This document shows, piece after piece, positions 6,956 through 17,269 of a stretch of 32,762 nt of DNA. The DNA comes from Candidatus Nanoarchaeia archaeon (lineage in GTDB: Archaea; Nanobdellota; Nanobdellia; SCGC-AAA011-G17; JACPNG01). The notes under the pieces are model-generated. The model made no database searches and had not been told where the DNA came from. It saw only the letters and a list, made by a program, of their open reading frames with translations. The position numbers were made by a program, and so were the translations under genes. The stretch is taken from assembly GCA_030745695.1 (NCBI GenBank), contig JASLOB010000022.1, positions 1 through 32,762 of the forward strand, given 5' to 3'. Each line of letters opens with the position of its first letter. The stretch's first letter is position 1.

Positions 6956-9598
6956 TTAAAACCAACTATTTGCTTTTTTAAATCCTTTATTTATTTGATC
7001 ATTAGTCCAACCTTTCTGCAATAATATCTTCTTTATATTCACATCATCCATCTTAGATTTTCTACATCTTCTAATATATTTTTTGACTACTTTAATATTT
7101 TGTCCTTTAGTTGGAACATCTATCTTTATCAACACCCATTTTTGTTCCCATTCTATCTCTTCAAAAGCATATCTTATTTGGCGTTTATTCCATCCTTTTC
7201 GTAATAATGTTTTAGATATATTCTTCTTTTCTATATTTTTACTTAATGAATTTTTGATAAATTTCTTAACATTTTCTAAATCATTTTTAGCTTTAAATGG
7301 ATTTTTTCCTTTAGTTAATTTTCTAAAATCTAATTTTCCTTTGTAAAAATTAAGATATATTACTCCAACAAGTATTACAATAATGGCTAATATTATCCAT
7401 AACCAAGAAAAACTTCTATTTTCACAGTCTATTGGACAACTTATTTTGTCTTCAAAAGGAATAGAACAAACTTCATCTCCACAAGTATGTGTTTCTTCTT
7501 GAGGTTCTTGTATAATTGTTGTTTCTACATCTAAAGGCACAATAATTGTCTTTAAATTTAATATTTTTTCAATAAACTCTCCATCTATCACATAACTAAA
7601 TTCTACATCACTATTCTTAACTAAACTAGAAAACTTTTTCCTTAACAAAGGATCTCTTTCTACAACTTCGAAATCATCAATGAAATTTATATTATCTACA
7701 TCATTTGTTATACTTTTAGGAATCTTCTCATAAACATAAACATCATCTAAATTTTCTTTTGGATTAATTATTTTTTTTATTAAAGTTTTTTTAACTTCAT
7801 TTCCAGAATTTAAAATTGTTTTTATTGTTGTAGCTTCTACATTAACATTAACTTTATTTTGTAACTCATAAACAGATATTTTGTCATTAGTATCAACAAT
7901 ATTATTTAAATCACTTGGTCCTACAACTGAAATATCTTTTAATATTTCAGTTTCTTTAATTGATTTAGGAAGATTATTCTTAAAAGAATTTATTTTATTT
8001 CTAAGTTTTTCAGTTTCATTTTCTACTTTATCCAAAGAAATATTTGATAATGAGTTTAATTCATTCTTATATTGATTTAGTTGGAATAAAGATTGATCTA
8101 TATCATATTCAAAATATCTTAAAAATTTATTGTTTTTTATTTGATTTAAATCATTTTTAATATCGGATATTTCATCTTCTAAATTAGATGAATCAAACTC
8201 AAATAAATTAATATTTATACTTTTAGCAATATCAGGCCCTAATGTAGCCTTTAAAACTTCTGATTTATTTTGTAATGTAAAATTAAAAGGTTTAAGAGAC
8301 AAACTAATTGAAACATTATCAACAGATTTTCTATTTATTTCATATATAACTCCTGGAAAAGTTATTAGATCATGAAATAGATTATATTCAACCCCTCCAA
8401 TATCTACTAATAGATTAGTTAATACTACTTTTCCTTTAGAATTAGAACTTACAGATATGGGAACTATACAAAAATTATCATCAGGAATCCTACAAAGACT
8501 AACTTCTTGTTCAATGGAATTTTTTAAAAGATTTGTAGAAACATTCACTTTAGATAATTTTATTGGTGTGGTAAAAACAACATTATAATTTGCACCTCTG
8601 GCTTTTATAAAATAATCAAAAAATGATTGTTGTTCACAACTAGTTGAATCTATACCACATTGAAATGAGTTAATTGATTCACTAAAATCAATTGCTATTC
8701 TATAAGCCCCTTCAGAATTCTCATTACGTAAACAAACTAAAAACTCTCCCTCTATTGCTTCTGAAAATTTTAAACTACAACTATTAAAAGAAAAAGAAGT
8801 TCCAGGTTCTGGTAAATCACAATTATTTCCTCCACCTAAAATTTGATTTGATAAAGAGTCATAGGATAGTATAGAAGCTGTTATGTTCCCTCCAATACTT
8901 GTATCATCAAAAAGTCTATAATTAGCATTTATCTCAAAATCTCTTGATGAAGGTAGATCTATTAAACTACAATGATAAGTTTGAGTATCATTCAATATTA
9001 CAGTAGCAGGAACAACATCTAAATCTAAAGTATCTGATTTTACAAATTCATTTTTCAAACCAGTCTTTTCTCCTAGATACCTCCAGTCTACATCTCCATC
9101 ACTCCCTACATCAAAAGTTAATGAAGAAGGATAACTTCCATCAATAACTTCACTAAATATATCCATATCAATAGAACTAATTGAAACTCCAAATGGCAAT
9201 CTAAATCCTATTAATCTTTCACCTAATTGATTATAAATCAATATTTTAGAATCACTAGGATTTATTGCTTTAGTCTCATCATCAGTATTAGCATAAGTTC
9301 TCCCTAATTGAAAAAGCACAGTTCCAATATTCTTGTTATACATAAAACTTCCAAATTTTATAGTAAGATTTGTATCTAATTTAATTGGTCCATTAAAATT
9401 AATAGTTAAATTTCCATCTATAATCTCATCAGTTTTGTAAGATTCTCTATTAAGTCCTATATTTAAACTAGGATTTATATGTTGTAAAGTAGTAAAACTA
9501 GTAAAAGTGTTGTCCATAGACATAAAAAAACCAAAAGCTAATAAAAAAACTAAGAGAACAACCTCTAATCTATGATTATTTACATCACCTCTTTTCAT
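6956..9598 (-). CDS. Large secreted/membrane protein of unknown function, with C-terminal TM and cytoplasmic tandem KGW repeats
   Basis: 880-aa ORF: N-terminal hydrophobic segment, long beta-rich ectodomain with coiled-coil, Cys motif CGDEVCSIPFEDKISCPIDC, TM WLWIILAIIVILVGVIYL, then two repeats with LLxKGWxxxQI. Confidence 0.85.
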   Translation of the reverse strand: MKRGDVNNHRLEVVLLVFLLAFGFFMSMDNTFTSFTTLQHINPSLNIGLNRESYKTDEIIDGNLTINFNGPIKLDTNLTIKFGSFMYNKNIGTVLFQLGRTYANTDDETKAINPSDSKILIYNQLGERLIGFRLPFGVSISSIDMDIFSEVIDGSYPSSLTFDVGSDGDVDWRYLGEKTGLKNEFVKSDTLDLDVVPATVILNDTQTYHCSLIDLPSSRDFEINANYRLFDDTSIGGNITASILSYDSLSNQILGGGNNCDLPEPGTSFSFNSCSLKFSEAIEGEFLVCLRNENSEGAYRIAIDFSESINSFQCGIDSTSCEQQSFFDYFIKARGANYNVVFTTPIKLSKVNVSTNLLKNSIEQEVSLCRIPDDNFCIVPISVSSNSKGKVVLTNLLVDIGGVEYNLFHDLITFPGVIYEINRKSVDNVSISLSLKPFNFTLQNKSEVLKATLGPDIAKSININLFEFDSSNLEDEISDIKNDLNQIKNNKFLRYFEYDIDQSLFQLNQYKNELNSLSNISLDKVENETEKLRNKINSFKNNLPKSIKETEILKDISVVGPSDLNNIVDTNDKISVYELQNKVNVNVEATTIKTILNSGNEVKKTLIKKIINPKENLDDVYVYEKIPKSITNDVDNINFIDDFEVVERDPLLRKKFSSLVKNSDVEFSYVIDGEFIEKILNLKTIIVPLDVETTIIQEPQEETHTCGDEVCSIPFEDKISCPIDCENRSFSWLWIILAIIVILVGVIYLNFYKGKLDFRKLTKGKNPFKAKNDLENVKKFIKNSLSKNIEKKNISKTLLRKGWNKRQIRYAFEEIEWEQKWVLIKIDVPTKGQNIKVVKKYIRRCRKSKMDDVNIKKILLQKGWTNDQINKGFKKANSWF

Positions 9599-9635
9599 AA
9601 AAATTTAGAGTAAAATGTATATTTAAGTTTTATGT

Positions 9636-10409
9636 CTACTTTACATTAATCTCTAAAATAGCATAATTATCTATTTTAGTTCCTTTAAAGAAAATTTTTA
9701 CATTAGTTATTTCAATATTATCAAAAGTCTTAGTTTTCCCTTCTAACAACCTTTGTTTAAGATCTTCATCTATATCTAATAAAATAACATTCTCTTTCTC
9801 TTTAAGAATAGATCTTATTATTATCTGTTTTCCACCAATATTTAATACATCCTCAGTCTTAACTAAATAACTATTTGTTTCTAAACCAAATTCTTCTACT
9901 TTTATACTAATACTTACATCATCACCCACTCCAATAATAGTATCAATAAAAAGGCTTACGTCTCCTACAATATCTTGTGTTTTTGTTCCATAAATTGTTG
10001 TTAATTTTCCTCCAACATCAAATACTGCATTTAGATTTTCTCCCACATCTAAACTTATTAATTTTATTTCTACATTATTAAATTTAATAGTATCACCTAT
10101 AGATAATTGATAATTTCCTTCTTCTAATTTTTCTGTTTCTAACACAGGTTCTTGAATCTCTTCTTCAACTTCTGGTTCTTCAACAATTATCTCTTCAACC
10201 TCTAACTCTTCTAAAACCAGAGTCTCTTGAACTTTTATTTCATCTTTATCACAAATAGAATTATTACTTTTATCTAAACAACATTCTCCCTCTTTATATT
10301 CAAAATAAGGATCTTTACAAAAACTTGATTCTTTGATTACTGTCTCTTTAACACAAGCGCTAATAAATAATAAACTTAAAAGAAATAAAACAATTGTTAA
10401 TCTTTTCAT
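9636..10409 (-). CDS. Putative lipoprotein of unknown function with acidic linker
   Basis: Signal peptide with lipobox-like LLFISAC; acidic EELEVEEIIVEEPEVEEEIQEP segment; C-terminal beta-rich region. Confidence 0.75.
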   Translation of the reverse strand: MKRLTIVLFLLSLLFISACVKETVIKESSFCKDPYFEYKEGECCLDKSNNSICDKDEIKVQETLVLEELEVEEIIVEEPEVEEEIQEPVLETEKLEEGNYQLSIGDTIKFNNVEIKLISLDVGENLNAVFDVGGKLTTIYGTKTQDIVGDVSLFIDTIIGVGDDVSISIKVEEFGLETNSYLVKTEDVLNIGGKQIIIRSILKEKENVILLDIDEDLKQRLLEGKTKTFDNIEITNVKIFFKGTKIDNYAILEINVK

Positions 10410-10467
10410 AATCTTTTAAAAATAATGTATTATATAAATATTTCCTATCATTCATAAATAAAAAAGG

Positions 10468-10476
10468 TTATAAATA
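10468..10476 (+). promoter_or_regulatory. Archaeal TATA box for secF (likely leaderless or very short leader)
   Basis: TTATAAATA begins 30 nt upstream of the secF ATG at 10498. Confidence 0.55.
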
Positions 10477-10497
10477 GTTGAGATGCTAATTTAGATA

Positions 10498-11373
10498 ATG
10501 AGTCTAAAAGAGTTTTATTTTAAAAATTTAAAGAAATTAATTTTTGTCCCTATCATCCTAATTATTTTAAGTTTGTTTATAATATCTACTTTATATTTTA
10601 AGACAGGAGATTTTGTCTATAAAGATGTTACATTACAAGGAGGAATTAGTGCTACTCTCCAAACAACTAAAGAATTTCCGAATTTAGAAAAACAAATAGA
10701 ATCACAAACAAATAAAGATGTTATAGTTAGACAGTCTACTCAATTTGGAACAGACAAACAAGTAGGATTGATTATAGAAAGTTCAGATTTAACTAATGAT
10801 GAATTAAAACCAATTCTAGAAAAGATAACTGGAATAAAAATAACAAATGAAAATTATTCTATAGAAGAAACAGGTTCAACATTAGGACAAGCATTCTATA
10901 AACAAATGATCTCAGCTATTCTTATTGCTTTTATTTTGATGAGTATTGTAGTATTTATTATATATAGGGCATTAATTCCATCTATAGCCATTATATTAGC
11001 TGCATTTGCTGATATGGTAGTAACAATTGCGATAATAGATATAATAGGATTAAGAATCTCAACAGCAGGGATTGCTGCAATATTATTATTGATGGGTTAT
11101 TCTATAGACACAGATGTTCTTCTAACTACAAGAATGATAAAAAGAAGAGAAGAAAGTGTAGAAAATAGAATCTTAAAATCAATTAAAACAGGATTAACAA
11201 TGACTTTTACAACAATAGCTGCTTTGACAACAGGTTATTTTATTACAAATTCTTTTGTTATAAAAGAAATGTTTCTAATATTAATAATTGGATTAATAGT
11301 AGATATAATCATGACTTATTTACTTAACACAAATTTATTATTAAAACATGTAAGGAAAAAAGAATATGGCTAA
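10498..11373 (+). CDS. secF: Preprotein translocase subunit SecF
   Basis: VTLQGGISATLQ, GSTLGQAFYKQMISAILIAFILMSIVVFIIYR and GYSIDTDVLLTTRMIKR motifs; partner of the adjacent SecD. Confidence 0.92.
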   Translation: MSLKEFYFKNLKKLIFVPIILIILSLFIISTLYFKTGDFVYKDVTLQGGISATLQTTKEFPNLEKQIESQTNKDVIVRQSTQFGTDKQVGLIIESSDLTNDELKPILEKITGIKITNENYSIEETGSTLGQAFYKQMISAILIAFILMSIVVFIIYRALIPSIAIILAAFADMVVTIAIIDIIGLRISTAGIAAILLLMGYSIDTDVLLTTRMIKRREESVENRILKSIKTGLTMTFTTIAALTTGYFITNSFVIKEMFLILIIGLIVDIIMTYLLNTNLLLKHVRKKEYG

Positions 11374-13093
11374 AAAGATTTTCAATTTAAGAATTTGGAT
11401 ATTAGTAATGGCTTTGATCATTTCATTAATTGCTATAAATCCAAATCCTGGAGCTTCTGGAGTTGTGATAAGTGATGTAGAATTAGGGAGTTTAGAATCT
11501 TATCAAGGTCTTAGTAAAGGAGAAAAGATAGAATCTATCAATGACATTCCTATAAACACATTAGCAGAATATCAAAATATCATTTCAGAATATCAAACTC
11601 AAATAAAAGAAGTAAAACTTGAAACAAATGTTTCTATATATAGATATAATATAACAGAAGATATTGGTTTTATTCATGATGATCTTACTATTCTATCTGT
11701 ACAAAAACCAGAACTGAATAGAGGAGAGAAAATATTAAGTATAAATAACAAGAAAATTAAATCAAGTAATGATTTTGATGAAGTAATAGAAAATTTATTT
11801 CCTGGGAAAAATATTGATATAAAAACTTCCAAATCATTATATTCTTACTCTACAAATACCCAACCAAAAATATCTGTTTCTAAAGCTCAATCTACTAATA
11901 TAAAAAAAGGATTAGAATTAGAAGGAGGAACAAGAGCATTGATCAAGCCAATATCAGATAAACAGATATCTGATTTGGACATCCAAAATTTAATTGATGT
12001 TATGGAAAATAGATTAAATGTTTTTGGATTATCAGATATAAAAATAAGATCTGCTGATGTAGGAGATGAAAAATTAGTTTTAATTGAAATCTCAGGAGCG
12101 AATAGTGAAGAAGTAAAAAAGATAATCTCTAAACAAGGAAAATTCGAAGCAAAAATTGGAGAAGAAGTAGTTTTTGTTGGAGGCAATAAAGATATCCCAT
12201 TTGTTTGTAAAGATGATGGAACTTGTGCTACAGTAAGTTATTGTAATCAATTTAATGAACAACATCAATGTGCTTTTCAATTTGCCATAACATTAAGTCA
12301 GGAAGCAGCTAAAAGACATGCAGAAGTAACTAAAAATTTAAACATTATAACTGATGATTCTGGAGGACATCTAGATCAAGAATTAGATTTGTATCTAGAT
12401 GATATATTAGTTACTAGCTTACAAATCTCTCCAGATTTAAAAGGTGTTGAGACTAATCAAATTTCTATTAGTGGTCCAGGTTATGGATCAACTCAAAATC
12501 TAGCTATAGATGACACTTCAAAAAGAATGAATGAATTACAAACAGTTTTGATAACTGGATCATTACCATTTAAAATAGAAATTGCTAAACTAGATAATAT
12601 CTCCCCAATACTTGGAGATAATTTCATAAAAAATGCATTTTTAGTTGGATTCGTTGCATTATTAGCTGTCATTGTTGTTGTTTATATTAAATATAGAAGA
12701 ATTAAAATTTTGATTCCCATGTTAATAACTAGTTTAAGTGAATTGTTGATAATATTAGGAGTGGCTTCTTTAATTGAATGGAATCTTGATTTAGTTGCGA
12801 TTGCTGGAATAATAGCTGCAATTGGTACAGGTGTAGATCATCAAATAATAATAGCAGATGAAATTATTTCTGGAGAATCTCAAAATCTTAATTGGCCTGA
12901 AAGAATAAAAAGAGCTTTCTTTATTATAATGGGTGCATATGCAACTACAATAGCCACAATGATTCCATTGTGGTGGGCTGGTGCAGGATTAGTACGAGGA
13001 TTTGCTGTTATAACAATAATAGGAACTTCAATTGGAGTATTTATAACAAGACCAGCTTTTGCTTCTATAGCTGAAAAACTATTTAATAAATAA
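11366..13093 (+). CDS. secD: Preprotein translocase subunit SecD (archaeal type)
   Basis: LELEGGTRALIKP, VDVMENRLNVFGLSDIKIR-like motif, TGSLPFKIEIAKLDNISPILGDNFIKNA, GTGVDHQIIIADE; start overlaps the secF stop. Confidence 0.92.
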   Translation: MAKKIFNLRIWILVMALIISLIAINPNPGASGVVISDVELGSLESYQGLSKGEKIESINDIPINTLAEYQNIISEYQTQIKEVKLETNVSIYRYNITEDIGFIHDDLTILSVQKPELNRGEKILSINNKKIKSSNDFDEVIENLFPGKNIDIKTSKSLYSYSTNTQPKISVSKAQSTNIKKGLELEGGTRALIKPISDKQISDLDIQNLIDVMENRLNVFGLSDIKIRSADVGDEKLVLIEISGANSEEVKKIISKQGKFEAKIGEEVVFVGGNKDIPFVCKDDGTCATVSYCNQFNEQHQCAFQFAITLSQEAAKRHAEVTKNLNIITDDSGGHLDQELDLYLDDILVTSLQISPDLKGVETNQISISGPGYGSTQNLAIDDTSKRMNELQTVLITGSLPFKIEIAKLDNISPILGDNFIKNAFLVGFVALLAVIVVVYIKYRRIKILIPMLITSLSELLIILGVASLIEWNLDLVAIAGIIAAIGTGVDHQIIIADEIISGESQNLNWPERIKRAFFIIMGAYATTIATMIPLWWAGAGLVRGFAVITIIGTSIGVFITRPAFASIAEKLFNK

Positions 13094-13147
13094 TTTTAAC
13101 ATAACCTTTTTATAGTAGAGTAATATATATTTTAAATAGGTGATTTA

Positions 13148-13300
13148 ATGGCTCTTGAAGAACAAATAGTTTTAATTTTATACATTCTTTTAGGTGCAGT
13201 AGCTGGAATGATATATGCATTAAGAAGAATATTTATCCTAGAAAGAAGAATTTTAGAAATGGATCAAAAACTAGTTACAGCTTTAAAGAAAAAGCGTTAA
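13148..13300 (+). CDS. Small single-TM protein (50 aa), not in the supplied ORF track
   Basis: ATG preceded by SD-like AGGTGAT; translation MALEEQIVLILYILLGAVAGMIYALRRIFILERRILEMDQKLVTALKKKR*; stop shares TTAA with galE. Confidence 0.75.
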   Translation: MALEEQIVLILYILLGAVAGMIYALRRIFILERRILEMDQKLVTALKKKR

Positions 13301-14265
13301 TTTATTTTTTGATGCCAATTCCAAGCATGTTCTATCATTTCATTAATATTAAATTGTTCTTTCCAACCAACTTCTTCTTTAAATCTTTTAGGATCAGCAA
13401 CTAACATTGGAGGATCCCCCTCTCTTTTTTTATCAATAACAACATTAATTTCTTTTTTTGTAATTTGTCTACATAAATCTATTACTTCTTTAACACTATA
13501 ACCTTGTCCTGTCCCTATATTATAAGATTTAGTTTGCATATTTTTTCCTAAATAATTTAAAGCATCTAAATGAGCTTTTGCTATATCAACAACATGAACA
13601 AAATCTCTTATACATGTTCCATCTTTTGTATCATAATCCTCTCCAAATATTTTTATATTATCTCTCTTGTTTAAAGCAACATCTAATACAATTGGGATTA
13701 AATGTGTTTCATCTTTATGTTTTTCCCCTATACTATTATCTAAAGAAGCTCCTGCAACATTAAAGTATCTTAATGATATAGACTTTAAATTATAAGCAGT
13801 ATCATAATATCTTAACACTCTTTCAAAAACCATTTTTGATTCTCCATAAGAGTTAATAGGATTTAATGTATGTTTTTCAATTATTGGAATCTCTTTAGGA
13901 ATACCATATACTGCACATGAAGATGAAAAAATAATTTTATTTACATTATTTTTAATCATAACATCTAATAGATTAAATCCATTAACTAAATTATTTTCAA
14001 AATATTTACTTGGATTCTCAAAAGATTCCCCTACAAGCGCATAGTTAGCAAAATGCATAACAATCTCTATTTTATGTTCTTCAAATAATTCATTAAGTTT
14101 TTTAGTATCTGATAAATCTCCTTGTATAAAAATAGCTTTTTCATCTACAAACTCTTTATTACCTAATTCAAGATTATCATATACTATAACTTCATGTTCT
14201 TTAACTAATTCTTTAACTGCATGACTTCCAATATACCCTGCTCCACCAGTAACGAGAATTTTCAT
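13297..14265 (-). CDS. galE: UDP-glucose 4-epimerase GalE family (NAD-dependent sugar epimerase)
   Basis: GGAGYIGSHAVKEL, SSSCAVYG, SYGESKMVFERVL, SLRYFNVAGA, RDFVHVVDIAKAH. Confidence 0.93.
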   Translation of the reverse strand: MKILVTGGAGYIGSHAVKELVKEHEVIVYDNLELGNKEFVDEKAIFIQGDLSDTKKLNELFEEHKIEIVMHFANYALVGESFENPSKYFENNLVNGFNLLDVMIKNNVNKIIFSSSCAVYGIPKEIPIIEKHTLNPINSYGESKMVFERVLRYYDTAYNLKSISLRYFNVAGASLDNSIGEKHKDETHLIPIVLDVALNKRDNIKIFGEDYDTKDGTCIRDFVHVVDIAKAHLDALNYLGKNMQTKSYNIGTGQGYSVKEVIDLCRQITKKEINVVIDKKREGDPPMLVADPKRFKEEVGWKEQFNINEMIEHAWNWHQKIN

Positions 14266-14266
14266 T

Positions 14267-15124
14267 TTAATATGGATTTTCAGATGTTGCTCCTTTAATA
14301 TCTAACCAATCTCTATTTTTTCTAAATAATAGATTAGTATTCCATATTGCTTCAAGAAGTTCAACAGAAATATTTAATTCTTTCGCAAGAAAAGTTGAAG
14401 CAAGAAGATCTTTTGGAAAGCATTTACCCCCAACACCATAATCTCCATCAGGTCCTGGAACTTCAGTATTAGTCCCAATTCTTTCATCAAGTAAAATTTC
14501 TTTTCTTAAAGTAGAATAATCTATACCTTGTTCTTCACATATCTTACAAATCACATTAGCAACCATTATTTGTCCAGTTAAAGTAACATTTGCTGCATAT
14601 TTTATCATTTCAGCTGTTTTTCTATTAACAATAGAATAGTGTGCATTAGGAAATACAGGTTTGTATATCTCCATTAATAAATCCTCACTCCATTTATCTT
14701 CTACTCCTAAAACTACTCTATTTGTATTCTCCATATCATCTATTGCAGTTTTTTCTCTTAAAAATTCAGGGTTAACTGCAAATTTAAATGGGTATTCCTT
14801 ATCAAGTTTATCTGTAGAACCAGATACAGCAGTAGATTTTATAACAACAAGAAGACCAGAAGGATCTCTTTCTATCTCTTCTACTTTATCTTGTAAAGAT
14901 TGAAGAGAATTATGGATAGGAGAATAGTCTATCTCTCCACTTTCTTTCATAGGTGTAGGCACACAAATAAAAGTAGCTCTTGCCTCTTTAGCAATCACTT
15001 CTAAATGTCTAGAGGTATTATAAGGTGATTTAAATTTGTCATAAGGAAATACATTATGGGCTTTGTCTAATACATGTTTAGTTGCTCCACCTACAAATCC
15101 AACTCCTATTATTCCAACTTTCAT
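14267..15124 (-). CDS. UDP-glucose/GDP-mannose dehydrogenase family protein, short form
   Basis: GVGFVGGATKHVL, CVPTPMKESGEIDY, STAVSGSTDKL, NPEFLREKTAIDD, GGKCFPKDLLASTFLA (catalytic Cys). Only 285 aa; ends soon after the central domain. Confidence 0.88.
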   Translation of the reverse strand: MKVGIIGVGFVGGATKHVLDKAHNVFPYDKFKSPYNTSRHLEVIAKEARATFICVPTPMKESGEIDYSPIHNSLQSLQDKVEEIERDPSGLLVVIKSTAVSGSTDKLDKEYPFKFAVNPEFLREKTAIDDMENTNRVVLGVEDKWSEDLLMEIYKPVFPNAHYSIVNRKTAEMIKYAANVTLTGQIMVANVICKICEEQGIDYSTLRKEILLDERIGTNTEVPGPDGDYGVGGKCFPKDLLASTFLAKELNISVELLEAIWNTNLLFRKNRDWLDIKGATSENPY

Positions 15125-15178
15125 TGAAGTAGAAATTATAAATTACAATTTTTAAACTTATGTGAGATAAAAGAAATA

Positions 15179-15700
15179 TTATTCTCCTTCAAAATCTACT
15201 AGTTTATAGATAGAATGACCATTTAATTTGTCTCTTCCGTTTAAATCTGGAAGCTCAACAACGCATCCAAATTCAACTAATTTAGCCCCTCTTTTCTCTA
15301 TTAATTCTGTTGATGCTTTAGCTGTTCCTCCAGTTGCTAATAAATCATCTATTAAAATAACTCTATCTCCTTCCTTTAAAGCGTCTAGATGTATCTCTAA
15401 TTTATCTATTCCATACTCTAACTCATATTCAATAGAATCCACATTTGAAGGAAGTTTTCCAGGTTTTCTAATTGGAATAAAACCTTTATTTAATTTATGA
15501 GCTATTGCTCCACCTAAAATAAAACCTCTGCTTTCAATTCCAACAACATAATCAAAATTCTCATTTTTATACCTCTTAACAAATTGATCTATAACATAAT
15601 TAAAGCCAATAGGATTTTTTAGTAAAGTTGTAACGTCTCTAAACATAATTCCTTCTTTTGGAAAATTAGGAATGGTCCTTATCATAGATTTTATATCCAT
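15179..15700 (-). CDS. apt: Adenine phosphoribosyltransferase
   Basis: RTIPNFPKEGIMFRDVTTLLKNP, VVGIESRGFILGGAIA, VILIDDLLATGGTAKAS. The supplied ORF starts at 15730, but MDIKSMIRTIPNFP at 15700 is the better start. Confidence 0.93.
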   Translation of the reverse strand: MDIKSMIRTIPNFPKEGIMFRDVTTLLKNPIGFNYVIDQFVKRYKNENFDYVVGIESRGFILGGAIAHKLNKGFIPIRKPGKLPSNVDSIEYELEYGIDKLEIHLDALKEGDRVILIDDLLATGGTAKASTELIEKRGAKLVEFGCVVELPDLNGRDKLNGHSIYKLVDFEGE

Positions 15701-15701
15701 T

Positions 15702-16721
15702 TTAACTTTTTCTATACTTCTCAGTCTCAAGATTATATATCTTAATTACTGCTACTAACACTCCCAATAAAACAGGACCTAATATCAATCCTATAAAACC
15801 AAATAATTTTAACCCCCCTAACACTCCCAATAATACAACTATAGGATGTATTCTTGTTCTAGCACTTATTAATTTAGGTCTTAAAATATTGTCTATTAAA
15901 CTTATTATCACTACTCCATATACTATTAATCCAATTCCATTAAAATAATCTCCACTAAATAATTTAACTAATGCTGCTGGAAACCAAACTATAGATGCTC
16001 CAAAATAAGGGAACATTGCAGTTATTGTCATTACTAATCCCCAAATTATAGGATTTTCAATTCTAAATATAAACAACCCTATAGTCCCAATAATCCCTTG
16101 TGCTATTGCTGCTACAATAACTCCATAAATTGTAGCTTGCATAAACTCATTAAATTTGTTTATTATCTTTTCACTATGATCTTTTTTTAATAGTAGATTT
16201 TCTTTAAATTTACCAACTAAACTTTCTCCTTCTTTAAACAAATAATACATTGTAAAAAATATTATGAATAAACTAATTGCTTTTTGAGGAATCGTTAAAG
16301 CAATATCAGATAATGATGTTAAAATAAAATTTAATCCTCTATTAACTATCTCTTTAAAATATAAATTTAAATCAATATTCTCCCCTAAAACTCCTGATAA
16401 CATAGTAGACAATTCTTTTATGTCTGCTTTCTTAAAAGTATGATATAATGTAACTGATTCATTTATCAATAAATTTGTTATGAAAGACAAAAAAATTAAA
16501 GTTACGATTGTTATTATTAATATTAAAATAAAAGATCTTAATGATTTATTCCTAATAATGTTTTCAGATTTGGCATATAAAGGATAGAATATATAAGTTA
16601 ATACAAAAGCAGTTAATATTGCTGTTATGAATGGTTGAACTAATACAAAAGAAACTATAATTATTGATGATACTACAATAAAAAGAAATAATTTATTGTA
16701 GTCTAAACTCAGATTCTTCAT
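15702..16721 (-). CDS. AI-2E family transporter (PerM/YdiK-like)
   Basis: Multi-TM 339 aa with ITAMFPYFGASIVWFPAALVKL and DNILRPKLISARTRIHPIVVLLGVLGGLKLFGFIGLILGPVLL signatures. Confidence 0.92.
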   Translation of the reverse strand: MKNLSLDYNKLFLFIVVSSIIIVSFVLVQPFITAILTAFVLTYIFYPLYAKSENIIRNKSLRSFILILIITIVTLIFLSFITNLLINESVTLYHTFKKADIKELSTMLSGVLGENIDLNLYFKEIVNRGLNFILTSLSDIALTIPQKAISLFIIFFTMYYLFKEGESLVGKFKENLLLKKDHSEKIINKFNEFMQATIYGVIVAAIAQGIIGTIGLFIFRIENPIIWGLVMTITAMFPYFGASIVWFPAALVKLFSGDYFNGIGLIVYGVVIISLIDNILRPKLISARTRIHPIVVLLGVLGGLKLFGFIGLILGPVLLGVLVAVIKIYNLETEKYRKS

Positions 16722-16753
16722 AATAATCTTTTAAGTATATAAAATATTTAAGC

Positions 16754-17269
16754 TTAACTATTATCAATTATAAAATTAGCAGCATCTAACAAATCTTTAG
16801 TTATATAATCAGCTAATCTTTCCTTATTTTTGATTCCCAAAAATATGGTTCTACATCCAGCATTCTTTCCAGCCTCAACATCAGACAATTTATCTCCAAT
16901 CATCCAACTTTGTTTTAGACTTATGTTATGTTCTTTAGCACCTTTTAGAATATTTCCTGGATTTGGTTTCCTACAATCACAATTTTCTCCTGATTTATGT
17001 GGACAAAAGTAGATTCCTGTAAATTCTACTCCTTCATTCTTTAATTGAGAAACTAAATATTCTGTAAATCTATAATAATCTTCTTTTGTGAATACATTTC
17101 TTCCAATTCCCGATTGATTTGTTATAATTATTAGCTTATAATCTTTATCAATAAATAATTTTAATGCTTCAATAACATTTGGTCTTAATTCAAAGTCTTC
17201 TACTCTATAAACATCTATTTTATCTACATTTATTGTATCATCTCTATCAAGAAATATTGCTTTATTCAT
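16754..17269 (-). CDS. gmhB: D-glycero-D-manno-heptose 1,7-bisphosphate phosphatase-like HAD phosphatase (GmhB/HisB-N)
   Basis: FLDRDDTIN, ITNQSGIGR, zinc loop CPHKSGENCDCRKPNPG, MIGDKLSDVEAGKNAGC. Confidence 0.88.
   Translation of the reverse strand: MNKAIFLDRDDTINVDKIDVYRVEDFELRPNVIEALKLFIDKDYKLIIITNQSGIGRNVFTKEDYYRFTEYLVSQLKNEGVEFTGIYFCPHKSGENCDCRKPNPGNILKGAKEHNISLKQSWMIGDKLSDVEAGKNAGCRTIFLGIKNKERLADYITKDLLDAANFIIDNS

Noticed and set aside
7083-8075. Plus-strand ORFs of 87 and 64 aa
   Set aside because: Antisense to the 880-aa membrane protein; compositionally shadow ORFs.
11887-12280. Minus-strand ORFs of 99 and 62 aa
   Set aside because: Antisense within secD.
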